Source: an uncultured Bacteroidota bacterium (lineage in GTDB: Bacteria; Bacteroidota; Bacteroidia; Flavobacteriales_F; PHOS-HE28). From it: DNA of 35,808 nt. The notes below the pieces were generated by a model. That model was not told the origin of the DNA. It did no database searches and was given only the letters and a program-made list of their open reading frames with translations. The stretch covers positions 1-35,808 of the forward strand of contig CADECG010000021.1 in the NCBI GenBank assembly GCA_902825795.1, read 5' to 3'. The translations under genes and the position numbers were made by a program. This document shows positions 16,404 to 24,653 of this stretch, in pieces. The first letter of the stretch is position 1. Every line of letters begins with the position of its first letter.

Positions 16404-17816
16404 TCAGAACAAGTGTCTTGCCGCGCCGAGCAGCAGCGCCTCATCGAACGGCTTGGCCATCAGTTGCACGCCGATGGGAAGACCGTTGCTGTGCATGTCT
16501 GTCGGCAAACTGATGGCCGGTGTGCCCGCGAGGTTCGCTTGTACCGTGAAGATGTCCTGCAGATACATTGCGATGGGATCGTTGCTCAGCGCACCTTGGT
16601 CGAATGCAGTGATCGGCGTGGTGGGCATCAGCACCAGATCCACATCGCTGAACAGCTTCAACGTGTTGTCGCGGATCAGCCTGCGCACCCGCATGGCCTT
16701 CGCGTAGTACGCGTCGTAGTAGCCAGCACTGAGGACGAACGTGCCCAGAAGGATCCGGCGCTTCACCTCCGGCCCGAAGCCTTCGGTGCGGCTCTTCTTG
16801 TAAGTGTCGTCGATGCCAACTGCTTCCTTGCTCCGGTGGCCATAACGGATGCCGTCGAAGCGCGCCAGATTGCTGCTGGCTTCTGCCGTGGCGAGGATGT
16901 AGTAGGTCGGCACCAAGTGGTCGAGCATCGGCAATTCCGCAGGCACCAAGGTGTGGCCATCGGCTTTCAACCGGTCGATGGTCTGTTGCAGATGCTTCAC
17001 CACTTCGGGGTCCATGCCCGGGCGTTCCAATCCTTCACGGTAATAGGCAATGCGCAGTTTCCCGGGATGTGCAAGCGCTATCGGTTCCTGCGGTTTGCGA
17101 CTGCTGGTGCTATCGCGCTCATCCGCTCCGGCAATGGCCTGATAGATCGCTGTGGTATCATCCACGTTGTGTGCGAACGGCCCGATCTGGTCGAACGATG
17201 AAGCGAAGGCGATCAAGCCATATCGGCTCACCCGACCGTACGTTGGTTTGAAGCCGACCGTTCCGGTGAACGCCGCCGGTTGGCGGATGCTTCCACCGGT
17301 ATCACTGCCCAAGGCCACATGACAGATGTTGGCGGCCACGCTCACGGCTGCACCGCCACTGCTTCCACCCGGGACTTTCTTATGATCCAGGGGATGGTTC
17401 ACGCTGCCGTACGCGCTGTTCTCGTTGCTGCTGCCCATGGCGAACTCGTCGCAGTTGGTGCGGCCGATCACCACCGCATCGGCGGCGAGCAACCGTTCAA
17501 CAACAGTGGCGCTATATGGGCTGACAAAACCTTCGAGGATCTTCGATGAGGCTCCGGCCTTGTGATCCTTGTAGCACAAGTTGTCCTTCAGGCTCACTGT
17601 CATACCGGCCAATGGGCCAGCGGTTCCGGCTTTCAGTTTCGCATCCACTTCGGTGGCCTTGCGCAAAGCGCTTTCCGGGAAGAGCTCGCGGAACGCGTTG
17701 AGACCGGCGTTGTGCGTTGCTGCATCGAGCGATGCCTGCACGATGTCGGCAACGGACGCACCATTGGCCAAGGCTTGTTTCGCCTCGCCGTGCGTGCGTG
17801 GATGAACGATGCTCAT
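16404..17816 (-). CDS. gatA: Aspartyl/glutamyl-tRNA amidotransferase subunit A
   Basis: Amidase subunit of GatCAB. It releases ammonia from glutamine so that GatB can convert Glu-tRNA(Gln) or Asp-tRNA(Asn) to the amidated forms. The 470-residue length is usual. The Ser-cisSer-Lys triad is intact: Lys77 in SLKDNL, Ser152 in PGGSSGG and nucleophile Ser176 in SDTGGSIRQPA. Other landmarks are GRTNCDEFAMGSSNENSAYG and GTVGFKPTYGRVSRYGLIAFASSFDQIGP, where the Tyr/Arg of the glutamine pocket lie. It is the last gene of the leftward cluster after tatA. gatB and gatC are not in the window, which is common because Bacteroidota often scatter them. Confidence 0.97.
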   Translation of the reverse strand: MSIVHPRTHGEAKQALANGASVADIVQASLDAATHNAGLNAFRELFPESALRKATEVDAKLKAGTAGPLAGMTVSLKDNLCYKDHKAGASSKILEGFVSPYSATVVERLLAADAVVIGRTNCDEFAMGSSNENSAYGSVNHPLDHKKVPGGSSGGAAVSVAANICHVALGSDTGGSIRQPAAFTGTVGFKPTYGRVSRYGLIAFASSFDQIGPFAHNVDDTTAIYQAIAGADERDSTSSRKPQEPIALAHPGKLRIAYYREGLERPGMDPEVVKHLQQTIDRLKADGHTLVPAELPMLDHLVPTYYILATAEASSNLARFDGIRYGHRSKEAVGIDDTYKKSRTEGFGPEVKRRILLGTFVLSAGYYDAYYAKAMRVRRLIRDNTLKLFSDVDLVLMPTTPITAFDQGALSNDPIAMYLQDIFTVQANLAGTPAISLPTDMHSNGLPIGVQLMAKPFDEALLLGAARHLF

Positions 17817-17826
17817 GGTAGGGGTT

Positions 17827-17864
17827 GCCTCTGGCGCCCCCTCACAATGGAGAGGGGCAGAGGC
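17827..17864. repeat. GC-rich inverted repeat between tatA and gatA
   Basis: A strong imperfect hairpin: GCCTCTG pairs with CAGAGGC, and CCCCTC pairs with GAGGGG, with a 4-base bulge on one side and an 8-base loop. It fills most of the 61-base gap between tatA and gatA. No T-run follows, so it is not an obvious terminator. It may be a dispersed palindromic repeat or an RNA-processing/stability element. Confidence 0.55.
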
Positions 17865-17877
17865 GCTCAGCTGAAGC

Positions 17878-18051
17878 TCACTTCACTTCTTCCTTGGAAG
17901 TCTCCTTGGAAGGTTCTTCGCCTTTGCTGGCGTCCTTGAAATCCTTGATCCCGCGGCCCAAGCCTTTCATCAGTTCGGGGATGCGCTTGGCGCCGAAGAG
18001 AATAACAACGATCAGCGCGATGACGAGGATCTCCTTGAATCCGATTCCCAT
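17878..18051 (-). CDS. tatA: Twin-arginine translocase subunit TatA/TatE family
   Basis: A 57-residue inner-membrane protein. A membrane helix (residues 5-19, [16 protein letters not shown]) is followed by the hinge and amphipathic helix ([20 protein letters not shown]). A short charged tail ends in KEEVK. This is the classic TatA layout, with the FG at the end of the helix, KxxPEL and the GxGxGIKxFK-type amphipathic segment. TatA oligomers form the pore that lets TatC-docked folded proteins cross the membrane. It lies between the EnvC-like gene and gatA, a common order in Bacteroidota. Its own TAnnTTTG-like element is 44 bases upstream. No tatC is in the window. Confidence 0.93.
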   Translation of the reverse strand: MGIGFKEILVIALIVVILFGAKRIPELMKGLGRGIKDFKDASKGEEPSKETSKEEVK

Positions 18052-18094
18052 GGTGGTGTTCCTTCCGGTAGTTGGTAGTGCCGGAATTGCGGCG

Positions 18095-18103
18095 GTGAAG
18101 GTA
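18095..18103 (-). promoter_or_regulatory. Putative -7 promoter element for tatA-gatA
   Basis: Minus-strand TACCTTCAC, a near match to TAnnTTTG, in the 105-base gap between the EnvC-like gene and tatA. It would let tatA and gatA be transcribed separately from the upstream genes. Confidence 0.35.
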
Positions 18104-18156
18104 GGGCGGGGCTGCGGTTGTGTGGCTCCGCTGACTTGTCCGGTGCGGGTGCTGGC

Positions 18157-19410
18157 TTACTTGAAGAGCCAAGGTGCCGGGTCCACCTTCACCAAGCCTT
18201 CGCTGGTGATCTTCCAGATCTCGATGTGGGCCACGCTGCGGCCGTCCTCCGTCAGCACCGTGCCAATACTGCCTTTGGTCTCCAACTTGTCGCCTTTGTT
18301 CACGTTGGCCTCGCGCAGATTGCTGTAAACGGTGCGGTACACGCCATGGTTCACCACCACGGCTTTGCCCGCGCCGGGTATCACGATGATGCTGCTCACC
18401 TCGCCCTTGAAGATGGCGCGCACCGCCGCACCTTTTTCCGTGCACACGTCGATACCGTTGTTCTCGATGATGATACCCTTCAACACGGGATGTGGCTGCT
18501 TTCCGAAGCCGCTGCAGATCACACCCTTCTCCACCGGCCATGGCAGTTTGCCACGGTTCTTCTCGAAGTCGGCACCGATCAGTTTGGCTTCCGGGGTCAG
18601 AGTGTAGGTGGTCTTGACCGAGCTGTTCTTGTCCTTTGGTTTCGATCCGCGGATCTCGTCTTCGATGATCCGCTTGATGCGTTCGGCAAGGTCGATGCGC
18701 TGCTTTTCCTGTTTGCGCATCTGCTCCTTCAGCCTGCCTTCTTCCTTCTTCAATCCGGCTAGGGCGCTCTGCTGTTCGCTCTTGTCGGCCGTGAGCTTCT
18801 TCTTCTCGTTCAGTTCGGCCCCGAGCAACTCGGCCTTTTGCTGTTTCTGACCCTTCAACGCGGCCACCTTGGTGGTGAGCGAGGTTTGGGTTTCAAGGAT
18901 GAGGCGCGCCTGATCGGTGCGGTGATCGGCGATCTGGTTCAGGTAGCGGCTGCGGCGGAAGGCCTGCGTGAAGCTCTCGGCCGCAAAGAGGTACGAAAGC
19001 CGGTCGTAGGCATTGCGGTTGCGGTAGGCGAACTGCACCATTCGTGCGTAACGCTCTTTCAATTCCACCATGTCACGTTCCAACGAACGGATCACGGCTT
19101 CATCGTCCCGGATCTGCTCTTCCACCTTGCTCAGCTCACCGTGCATGGTGGCGATCAACTCGTTGCGCTGGCCGATCTGTGCCTCCAGTAATTGCAGTTG
19201 TTCCTGCGTCAGTCGCTGTTCCTTCCGCGCTTGCTCAATGAGCGCCGTCGTGGTCTTGATCTGCTTGTCCAGACCATCGCGTTTTTTCTCCAGGTCCTTC
19301 TTGCTCTGGGCGAGAGAGAAAAGGGGTATCAGCAGCAGCAGGACCAGAAGCAGCCTACTGCATAGGCCCGAACTTCTCAGGGACCTTGAAGGAAATACTC
19401 GGGGGTTCAC
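18157..19410 (-). CDS. EnvC-like murein hydrolase activator with degenerate LytM/M23 domain
   Basis: Periplasmic protein of about 417 residues. The signal peptide (LLLVLLLLIPLFSLAQ) is followed by a long coiled coil (about 40-280, QSKKDLEKKRDGLDKQIK onwards). A C-terminal LytM/M23 fold follows (about 300-417: WPVEKGVICSGFG, NNGIDVCTEKGAAVRAIFKGEV, VVVNHGVYRTVYSNL, VAHIEIWK). Active LytM enzymes bind zinc through HxxxD and HxH. Here the first His is Asn (NNGIDV) and the HxH is VAH, so it should be inactive and act, like E. coli EnvC, by switching on amidases at division. The start is a problem: there is no in-frame ATG close to the signal peptide. The GTG at 19410, inside the end of the DUF4292 gene, gives a plausible signal peptide and was used with low certainty. 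Confidence 0.85.
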   Translation of the reverse strand: MNPRVFPSRSLRSSGLCSRLLLVLLLLIPLFSLAQSKKDLEKKRDGLDKQIKTTTALIEQARKEQRLTQEQLQLLEAQIGQRNELIATMHGELSKVEEQIRDDEAVIRSLERDMVELKERYARMVQFAYRNRNAYDRLSYLFAAESFTQAFRRSRYLNQIADHRTDQARLILETQTSLTTKVAALKGQKQQKAELLGAELNEKKKLTADKSEQQSALAGLKKEEGRLKEQMRKQEKQRIDLAERIKRIIEDEIRGSKPKDKNSSVKTTYTLTPEAKLIGADFEKNRGKLPWPVEKGVICSGFGKQPHPVLKGIIIENNGIDVCTEKGAAVRAIFKGEVSSIIVIPGAGKAVVVNHGVYRTVYSNLREANVNKGDKLETKGSIGTVLTEDGRSVAHIEIWKITSEGLVKVDPAPWLFK

Positions 19411-20245
19411 CGACCTGGATCTTACTGAGGGCAAGTGTACCGCGCGCGGTACGGCCCGGTTCGGCCAGGGTGATGGTGATCTCAACAGGGAGGTGGTGGG
19501 CATCGGTGCTACGCTCCATATAACGCACATCGGCCTGCTGGTCGCGTGCCAGATCGGTGATCTGCACGCGGGTTACCCGGAAACTGTCGGGTTCCAACCA
19601 GTAGCGGTACACCACGGCGCCCCGTTCGTCCGCCTTCTCCAGCGTGCGTTCCATGCGCCGTTCGCTGATGTCGCGATCCCGCCGTGCCGCGCTGTCCGGT
19701 GTTTCCGTGATATCCTCCGCTGCGCGGCGGAAACGCCGCCGTTCCTTGCTCGTGAGCACGTACTGCCCGTCGTCGCGATCTGCCTTGTACTTTTCTTTGG
19801 GGTCGAATCCGATAGGCATGCCGAGCAATGCTTGCTGCAACAGGCCAAGGCTGGGCTGTAGGCCGAAGCGCGCCCTTGCCTGCGCTGAGTCGCCAATGAA
19901 GTAGGTGTCGTGCAGGCGGTCCAGGATCTTCAAGCTATCGTTGGTCAGGAGCACGCGCGCTGCTTCAATGCCCAACACCGCGGTGATGGACGTCCACAAT
20001 GCGCTGTCGCGCACCGAGCGCACCTGTGCGTTGAAATTTTGTTCCGAATTCCCGGTCGCCCCTGTATCCACACTTACTGAGACATCGGCCTTGGCCGTGT
20101 ACCACCGGATTTCAGGAAGGTTGGCGGCCACCTGTTCGGTCAACTTATCAGCGCCACGTGGCGGCAAATCGCGGTTGACGATCCGTAGCGGCGTTTTACA
20201 GGCCGCAACGAACAGTAGGAGGATGATGGATAGCGCGCGCAACAC
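19355..20245 (-). CDS. DUF4292 family lipoprotein
   Basis: A 296-residue lipoprotein: MLRALSIILLLFVAACKTP has a clear lipobox with Cys16 as lipid site. The body matches the Bacteroidota DUF4292 family, thought from its fold to be related to LolA/LolB-type lipoprotein carriers. Segments include NLPEIRWYTAKADVSVSVD, FNAQVRSVRDSALWTSITAVLGIEAARVLLTNDSLKILDRLHDTYFIGD and a C-terminal PVEITITLAEPGRTARGTLALSKIQVGEPPSISFKVPEKFG. It follows the TPR lipoprotein by 8 bases and overlaps the likely start of the EnvC-like gene, so the three are probably translated together. A role in envelope biogenesis is inferred from this context. Confidence 0.87.
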   Translation of the reverse strand: MLRALSIILLLFVAACKTPLRIVNRDLPPRGADKLTEQVAANLPEIRWYTAKADVSVSVDTGATGNSEQNFNAQVRSVRDSALWTSITAVLGIEAARVLLTNDSLKILDRLHDTYFIGDSAQARARFGLQPSLGLLQQALLGMPIGFDPKEKYKADRDDGQYVLTSKERRRFRRAAEDITETPDSAARRDRDISERRMERTLEKADERGAVVYRYWLEPDSFRVTRVQITDLARDQQADVRYMERSTDAHHLPVEITITLAEPGRTARGTLALSKIQVGEPPSISFKVPEKFGPMQ

Positions 20246-20253
20246 GCCCGAAG

Positions 20254-22047
20254 TTATTCAGGCAAACGGCCCTCGCTCACTTTTCGGCCGAGTTCATCGC
20301 TGGCGCCGCTGAGGCCTTGTGCCTTTTTCCATTGATCAAGCGCGGCGGTGGGTTCGCCCAACTTGAAAAGGATGTCGCCGTAGTGCTCGACCACCACACC
20401 ATCGGCAGCGCCGCCATTGGCCATTGCTTTTTCGATCCACACGCGCGCATCAACGTAACGGCCCATCTGGTAAAGGATCCAAGCGTACGTGTCCTCGTAG
20501 CTGGCTTGCCCGGGCTGCAGCTCGTTGCTGCGCTTGCTCATGCGCTCGGCTTTGTCAAGCTGCTCGTTGCGCACGCTCAGGTAGTACGCCCAGTTGTTCA
20601 GCGCGTTGGCGTCGTCGGGTTGCAGTTTCAGCGCTTGGTCAAAGGCTTCATCGCTTTGCGGGTAGCGTTTCGCATCGTTGTGTGCTTCGCCGATGCTGCT
20701 CCAGAATTGCGCGAGCGTCGGCTTGTCGTCCACTACGAGGTCGCGACCGGCGATCAGGGTTTCCACCGCCTCATCGCTGCGTTTCAAATTGTTCAACGCA
20801 AGACCGTTGAGCAGGAAGAAGTAAGGCACGGTGGGGAACAACTCGATGGCTCTTGCGGCGTCGTCGTGCGTGCCGGGATAGTCGCGCAACTGGAAATCGA
20901 GTTGCACCAGTTGTTGCCAGATCGGGAACTTGTCCTGCTCATAGTTCACCGCCTTGCGGAACTCGTCGCGTGCTTCGAGCAGCTTTCCATCGCGCATGTA
21001 GAAATCGCCACGGATCGTATACGGTTTACCGCTCTCAGGATGGGTACGCTGTAGCACATCGATCAGATCGTAGGCCTTCCGCAGCATCGTCTCCTGGTCG
21101 CTGTTGCCGCTGCCTGTTGCGCGCGTGTTCTCATAGAAGCCCAGCAGAACGCCCATTTTGGGGTCGATCTCCAGATCGGCATCGCCGAACACCAGCGAAA
21201 GCTGCTCGTAGGCTTTCTCGAAATTCCCCGATGACGTGTAGTGCTCCGCCAACGCCAAGCGCGCCATGCTGTTGCTCGGGTCCAGTTCCAGTACTTTATT
21301 GAAGTGAAGAACAGCGCCTTCATTATCACCCATCTGCTCCAGCAGTTCGCCGAGCATGCCGTGGTACTGCGGGTTGTCGGGATCCTTGGCGATCTGATCC
21401 TCCAGCAGCGTTTTGGCCTCGGCGGTTTTACCGGCCTGCGCAAGCATGCCGTATTCCTCCATCACGAGTTCGTCGCTGCTGCCGATCCGCTTTTCGAGGT
21501 CGCGGAAAACTTGCTGGGCTTCGTCCACCTTTCCCAAGAAGGCCAGCGTATGCGCCAAGTCGAACCAGGTCTCGTAATTCTCAGGCCATTTCTGTGTAAT
21601 GGTGCGGTAGATCTTCACCGCCTCTTCCGGTTGGTTGTTCTGCTGCAACAGATCCGCCAGCAGGAACTGGTACCACACGTTCTCCTTGTCGATGGCCACG
21701 GCCCCTTTCGCCAACTCCATCGCCCGATCGAACTGTTGCGCCCCGTGGTAGATCTTGCTCAGTTCGAACATGGCCGCAGCGTTCTGCGGATCCATCTTCA
21801 AGCACTCCTCGAACAGTTTCGCGGCGTTGGGCAGGTCGCCGATCAGGCGCGCACGCGTTGCGGCCATGAAGGCGGAGGTGACTTTCGCTTTGCTGGTGGT
21901 GGCCTGTGCGTTATCGGTGATCTCGGTGGGTTGATCGCCGCGAACGCTAGTGGTCGACTTGCTTCCGCCGCAGGCTGAGAGCAACATCAGCGCTGCAAGT
22001 CCGAGCACGGGCGAGGACAAGGACAGGAACAACGGCGGTCGCATCAT
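20254..22047 (-). CDS. TPR-repeat lipoprotein
   Basis: A 597-residue protein with a lipoprotein signal (PVLGLAALMLLSACGGSK) and then about twelve tetratricopeptide repeats over nearly the whole length. Examples are AKLFEECLKMDPQNAAAMFELSKIYHGAQQFDRAMELAKGAVAIDKENVWY and DEAFDQALKLQPDDANALNNWAYYLSVRNEQLDKAERMSKRSNELQPG. TPR solenoids hold other proteins together, so this is probably an outer-membrane scaffold facing the periplasm. The position between the nucleotidyltransferase (11-base gap) and DUF4292 (8-base gap) is conserved in Bacteroidota. Two adjacent ATGs (22047 and 22044) start the signal peptide. The frame continues upstream to 22152 without support. Confidence 0.9.
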   Translation of the reverse strand: MMRPPLFLSLSSPVLGLAALMLLSACGGSKSTTSVRGDQPTEITDNAQATTSKAKVTSAFMAATRARLIGDLPNAAKLFEECLKMDPQNAAAMFELSKIYHGAQQFDRAMELAKGAVAIDKENVWYQFLLADLLQQNNQPEEAVKIYRTITQKWPENYETWFDLAHTLAFLGKVDEAQQVFRDLEKRIGSSDELVMEEYGMLAQAGKTAEAKTLLEDQIAKDPDNPQYHGMLGELLEQMGDNEGAVLHFNKVLELDPSNSMARLALAEHYTSSGNFEKAYEQLSLVFGDADLEIDPKMGVLLGFYENTRATGSGNSDQETMLRKAYDLIDVLQRTHPESGKPYTIRGDFYMRDGKLLEARDEFRKAVNYEQDKFPIWQQLVQLDFQLRDYPGTHDDAARAIELFPTVPYFFLLNGLALNNLKRSDEAVETLIAGRDLVVDDKPTLAQFWSSIGEAHNDAKRYPQSDEAFDQALKLQPDDANALNNWAYYLSVRNEQLDKAERMSKRSNELQPGQASYEDTYAWILYQMGRYVDARVWIEKAMANGGAADGVVVEHYGDILFKLGEPTAALDQWKKAQGLSGASDELGRKVSEGRLPE

Positions 22048-22058
22048 GGGTACAAAGG

Positions 22059-23066
22059 TCAGCCGATCGTGCTGTCGTCGCTCATGCTGATATCCAACGC
22101 ACGACCGGTCACAATAGCGCGTTCGCCGATCATACTGTTGTCCATCACGCAATCCTGTACACGCGTGGCCCCCCGCAGGATCGAATTCCGTACCACACTA
22201 CCGGTGATGGTCGCGCCCTTTTCAACGCTCACGTTCGGTCCCACGATGCTGTTGGTGATGGTAACGTCATCGCCGATGAAGCAAGGGTGTATGATCACGC
22301 TGTTCTCGGCTTTCACTTTCGCGCTCACCAGATCCTTGGTGCCTTTCAGGAAGCCGAGCACCTTGGTGTTGGTGTCCACCATGGCGTTCTTGTTGCCGCA
22401 GTCCATCCATACATCCACGCTGCCGGCTTTGAAGCGCGCGCCTTTGCGCTTCATGTTCTCCATGGCATTGGTCAACTGGTACTCGCCCTTGTCACGGATG
22501 TCGTTGTCGATGAGGAACTGCATTTCCTTGCGCAGGTACTCGCCATCGGCGAAGTAGTAGATGCCGATGATGGCCAAGTCGCTCACGAACGTTTGTGGCT
22601 TCTCCACGAACTCCGTGATGATGCCCTTCTCGTCCAACTTCACCACGCCGAAGGGCTTGGGGTCTTCCACTTTGTTCACCCAGATCACCCCGTCGCAGTC
22701 CTTGTCCAGTTTCAGTTGGGCGCGGAAGAGCGTATCGGCGAAGGCCACGATCACACGGCCGTTCAATGCCGGCTGGGCGCAGAGGATCGCATGGGCGGTA
22801 CCCAAGGCTTCTTTCTGATAGTGGATTGTGCCTTTGGAGCCGATGGCTTTCGCGATCGCGAGCAGTTCATCCTCCACTTTCTTCCCGAACGACGGGTGAA
22901 CGATGTAGGCCACTTCCTCCACGGGTTCACCGGCCACTGCGGCCAGATCCTCCACCAGACGTTGAACAATGGGCTTGCCGGCAATGGGCAACAGGGGCTT
23001 AGCGGTAGTATGGGTGTGCGGACGCATCCGCTTACCCATGCCCGCCATCGGGACGATGATCTTCAT
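22059..23066 (-). CDS. Sugar-1-phosphate nucleotidyltransferase with C-terminal beta helix
   Basis: A 335-residue cytosolic enzyme that should make an NDP-sugar from a sugar-1-phosphate and an NTP. The N-terminal Rossmann-like domain carries GMGKRMRPHTHTTAKPLLPIAGKP, the nucleotide-binding signature with the essential Lys. ALGTAHAI and VIVAFADTLF follow, with the metal-binding Asp, then GVVKLDEKGIITEFVEKPQ. The last 90 residues have hexapeptide-like repeats of a left-handed beta helix (NSVIIHPCFIGDDVTITNSIVGPNVSVEKGATI...). This two-domain layout resembles glucose-1-phosphate thymidylyltransferase and GlmU-like enzymes; substrate choice cannot be read from the sequence. It lies 18 bases after dut, and the product probably feeds envelope polysaccharide. 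Confidence 0.9.
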   Translation of the reverse strand: MKIIVPMAGMGKRMRPHTHTTAKPLLPIAGKPIVQRLVEDLAAVAGEPVEEVAYIVHPSFGKKVEDELLAIAKAIGSKGTIHYQKEALGTAHAILCAQPALNGRVIVAFADTLFRAQLKLDKDCDGVIWVNKVEDPKPFGVVKLDEKGIITEFVEKPQTFVSDLAIIGIYYFADGEYLRKEMQFLIDNDIRDKGEYQLTNAMENMKRKGARFKAGSVDVWMDCGNKNAMVDTNTKVLGFLKGTKDLVSAKVKAENSVIIHPCFIGDDVTITNSIVGPNVSVEKGATITGSVVRNSILRGATRVQDCVMDNSMIGERAIVTGRALDISMSDDSTIG

Positions 23067-23084
23067 TCTGTCTGCTTCACTGGT

Positions 23085-23543
23085 TCAACGCGTGCCGCTG
23101 TGTCCGAAACCTCCGGCCCCGCGTTCGGTGGCGCGAATGTCATCAACTTCAGCGAATACGACGCGTGTGTAATTGGCAACAACCAACTGTGCAATACGCT
23201 CCCCATTCTTCACTTCGAAGGGTTCCGTGCCGTGGTTGATCAGCAGTACACCCACTTCCCCGCGGTAGTCGGCGTCGATGGTGCCCGGAGCATTGAGCAC
23301 CGTTACGCCATGCTTCAGCGCCAGTCCGCTCCTTGGGCGCACCTGTGCTTCGGTTCCTTCGGGAAGTTCCAAAAAGAGGCCCGTGGGGATCAGGGCACGC
23401 TGTCCGGATGCTAGAACGATCGGCGTTTCAAGGTTGGCACGCAGGTCCATACCGGCGCTTTGGGGTGTAGCATAGGCGGGTACTGGGTGGTGGCTTCTGT
23501 TGATGATGCGGACGCTCGCGATTTCAGATGTAATGGTGGACAT
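23085..23543 (-). CDS. dut: Deoxyuridine 5'-triphosphate nucleotidohydrolase (dUTPase)
   Basis: Cytosolic trimeric enzyme that hydrolyses dUTP to dUMP and pyrophosphate, keeping uracil out of DNA and supplying dUMP for thymidylate. At 152 residues it has all five motifs: [34 protein letters not shown] (with the catalytic Asp), GERIAQLVV and the C-terminal [11 protein letters not shown] arm. The ATG at 23543 was chosen. The frame continues to 23636 but would overlap the divergent gene. It is the first gene of the leftward cluster. A TTTG-containing element (GATCTTTG) just upstream may be its promoter. Confidence 0.97.
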   Translation of the reverse strand: MSTITSEIASVRIINRSHHPVPAYATPQSAGMDLRANLETPIVLASGQRALIPTGLFLELPEGTEAQVRPRSGLALKHGVTVLNAPGTIDADYRGEVGVLLINHGTEPFEVKNGERIAQLVVANYTRVVFAEVDDIRATERGAGGFGHSGTR

Positions 23544-23606
23544 GCGGACAAAGATCCACCCATTCCCTTTCACTTCTTCACCTTGTGGCCGATTCACTGA
23601 AGAACT

Positions 23607-24188
23607 GTGGTACGCAGGCTGCTCATCTTTCTGCACTACTTGGGCTTGACGGGCTACTTCCTGTTTGGCGGAGCATCGCTGTTCATGGCGCTGTTCAGTC
23701 TATGGATGGAACTAGTGCTGCTGCTCCTTGTGTATGTGGTCATTTCGTTGTTGGACCCGGTCGAGCGCCGCACTGGGAACGCGGCGAACGCTTTGATCGG
23801 CAGCGGTCCAGTTCTGGGTTTCCAGATCATCATGGCCGCTTGGGCCTCCGAAGTGACGGGAGAGCACGCAATGCATGAACTCTCATATGGTAGTGGTTTG
23901 TTGGTGCCGTTGCGCGTGTACGAGGATGCGATATTCTGTACCGGTGTTTCCTTATTGCTCATCTATGGCTTCATGGTCTATCAGCATGTCAAGAAGGCCC
24001 GACCACCACAGGATGTTCTCTCCGGACTTTTCTTCCAGGCGATCGCGTTGTCCGTCTTTGGGTTGGTTGGCGTTTTGTTGGCGGTGGTTTTGCCAAGCGA
24101 GAGCGTTTTCGTCGTTCCCTTCGTACTCGTGGGAATACGACTACTACTGTTCCCGGGAATGCGCCGGTACTTTGCTGCCGATGCATAG
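23607..24188 (+). CDS. Multi-pass membrane protein of unknown function
   Basis: A 193-residue, very hydrophobic protein with four to five membrane helices: [73 protein letters not shown] and [19 protein letters not shown] with [16 protein letters not shown]. No family was recognised. It begins with GTG at 23607; no ATG gives a complete first helix. Its stop codon overlaps the start of the next lipoprotein gene by 8 bases (ATGCATAG), suggesting translational coupling and a shared function. It is divergent from dut with a 63-base gap. Confidence 0.65.
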   Translation: MVRRLLIFLHYLGLTGYFLFGGASLFMALFSLWMELVLLLLVYVVISLLDPVERRTGNAANALIGSGPVLGFQIIMAAWASEVTGEHAMHELSYGSGLLVPLRVYEDAIFCTGVSLLLIYGFMVYQHVKKARPPQDVLSGLFFQAIALSVFGLVGVLLAVVLPSESVFVVPFVLVGIRLLLFPGMRRYFAADA

Positions 24189-24546
24189 GCGAGTATTACC
24201 CCTTCGGTATGAACTAGGCCGCCGTCTCAGTTGCGTTTTACTGGTTGCTCTTTTTGCATGCTCCTGCACCAAAGACTATCCCAACGACATACCCGGCTGG
24301 GTGAAAGACCGGATCAAGCGGTGCAAGGAGCCGTTCCGCGATTGCCACGGACTTTCGGTGAAGGAGTTCCAGGGCCTTGGTGCTACCTGGTACTACTTCC
24401 GCGAGGAGAACGGTACCGACGAGCTGTACACCGAAGGCGCTTCGCTGATGTGCAATGGCAACGACATGTTCGTGCATGAAGACCAATGCCAAGCCGTAGT
24501 GCTCGATTCATTGCACCAGAGGAGGACTATATGGGTGGAGCATTGA
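24181..24546 (+). CDS. Small predicted lipoprotein, unknown function
   Basis: A 121-residue protein. A basic N-terminus ([16 protein letters not shown]) is followed by a hydrophobic segment and a Cys pair (LLVALFACSCTKDYPND) that reads as a lipobox. The mature part has several cysteines (KRCKEPFRDCHGL, LMCNGND, DQCQAV) that could form disulfides, and ends TIWVEH. No family was recognised. The ATG at 24181 overlaps the stop of the membrane protein upstream, which argues for this start and for an operon. Confidence 0.6.
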   Translation: MHRRVLPLRYELGRRLSCVLLVALFACSCTKDYPNDIPGWVKDRIKRCKEPFRDCHGLSVKEFQGLGATWYYFREENGTDELYTEGASLMCNGNDMFVHEDQCQAVVLDSLHQRRTIWVEH

Positions 24547-24624
24547 TGCGGCGACCGGTCAGGCGTCTTCGAATTGCAGCATCCGGTACCAACGGTGATC
24601 CATCGGCTCAACTTCTGCCGTACC

Positions 24625-24632
24625 TACATTCG
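24625..24632 (+). promoter_or_regulatory. Putative -7 promoter element for the 231-residue barrel gene
   Basis: TACATTCG, a near match to TAnnTTTG, 16-22 bases before the ATG pair at 24648 and 24654. Confidence 0.35.
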
Positions 24633-24653
24633 TTCCGCCCAAAAAACATGATC

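Noticed and set aside
17827..17864. Intrinsic terminator after tatA
   Set aside because: The stem is strong, but no T-run follows on the minus strand and gatA comes next in the same direction, so it was listed as a repeat.
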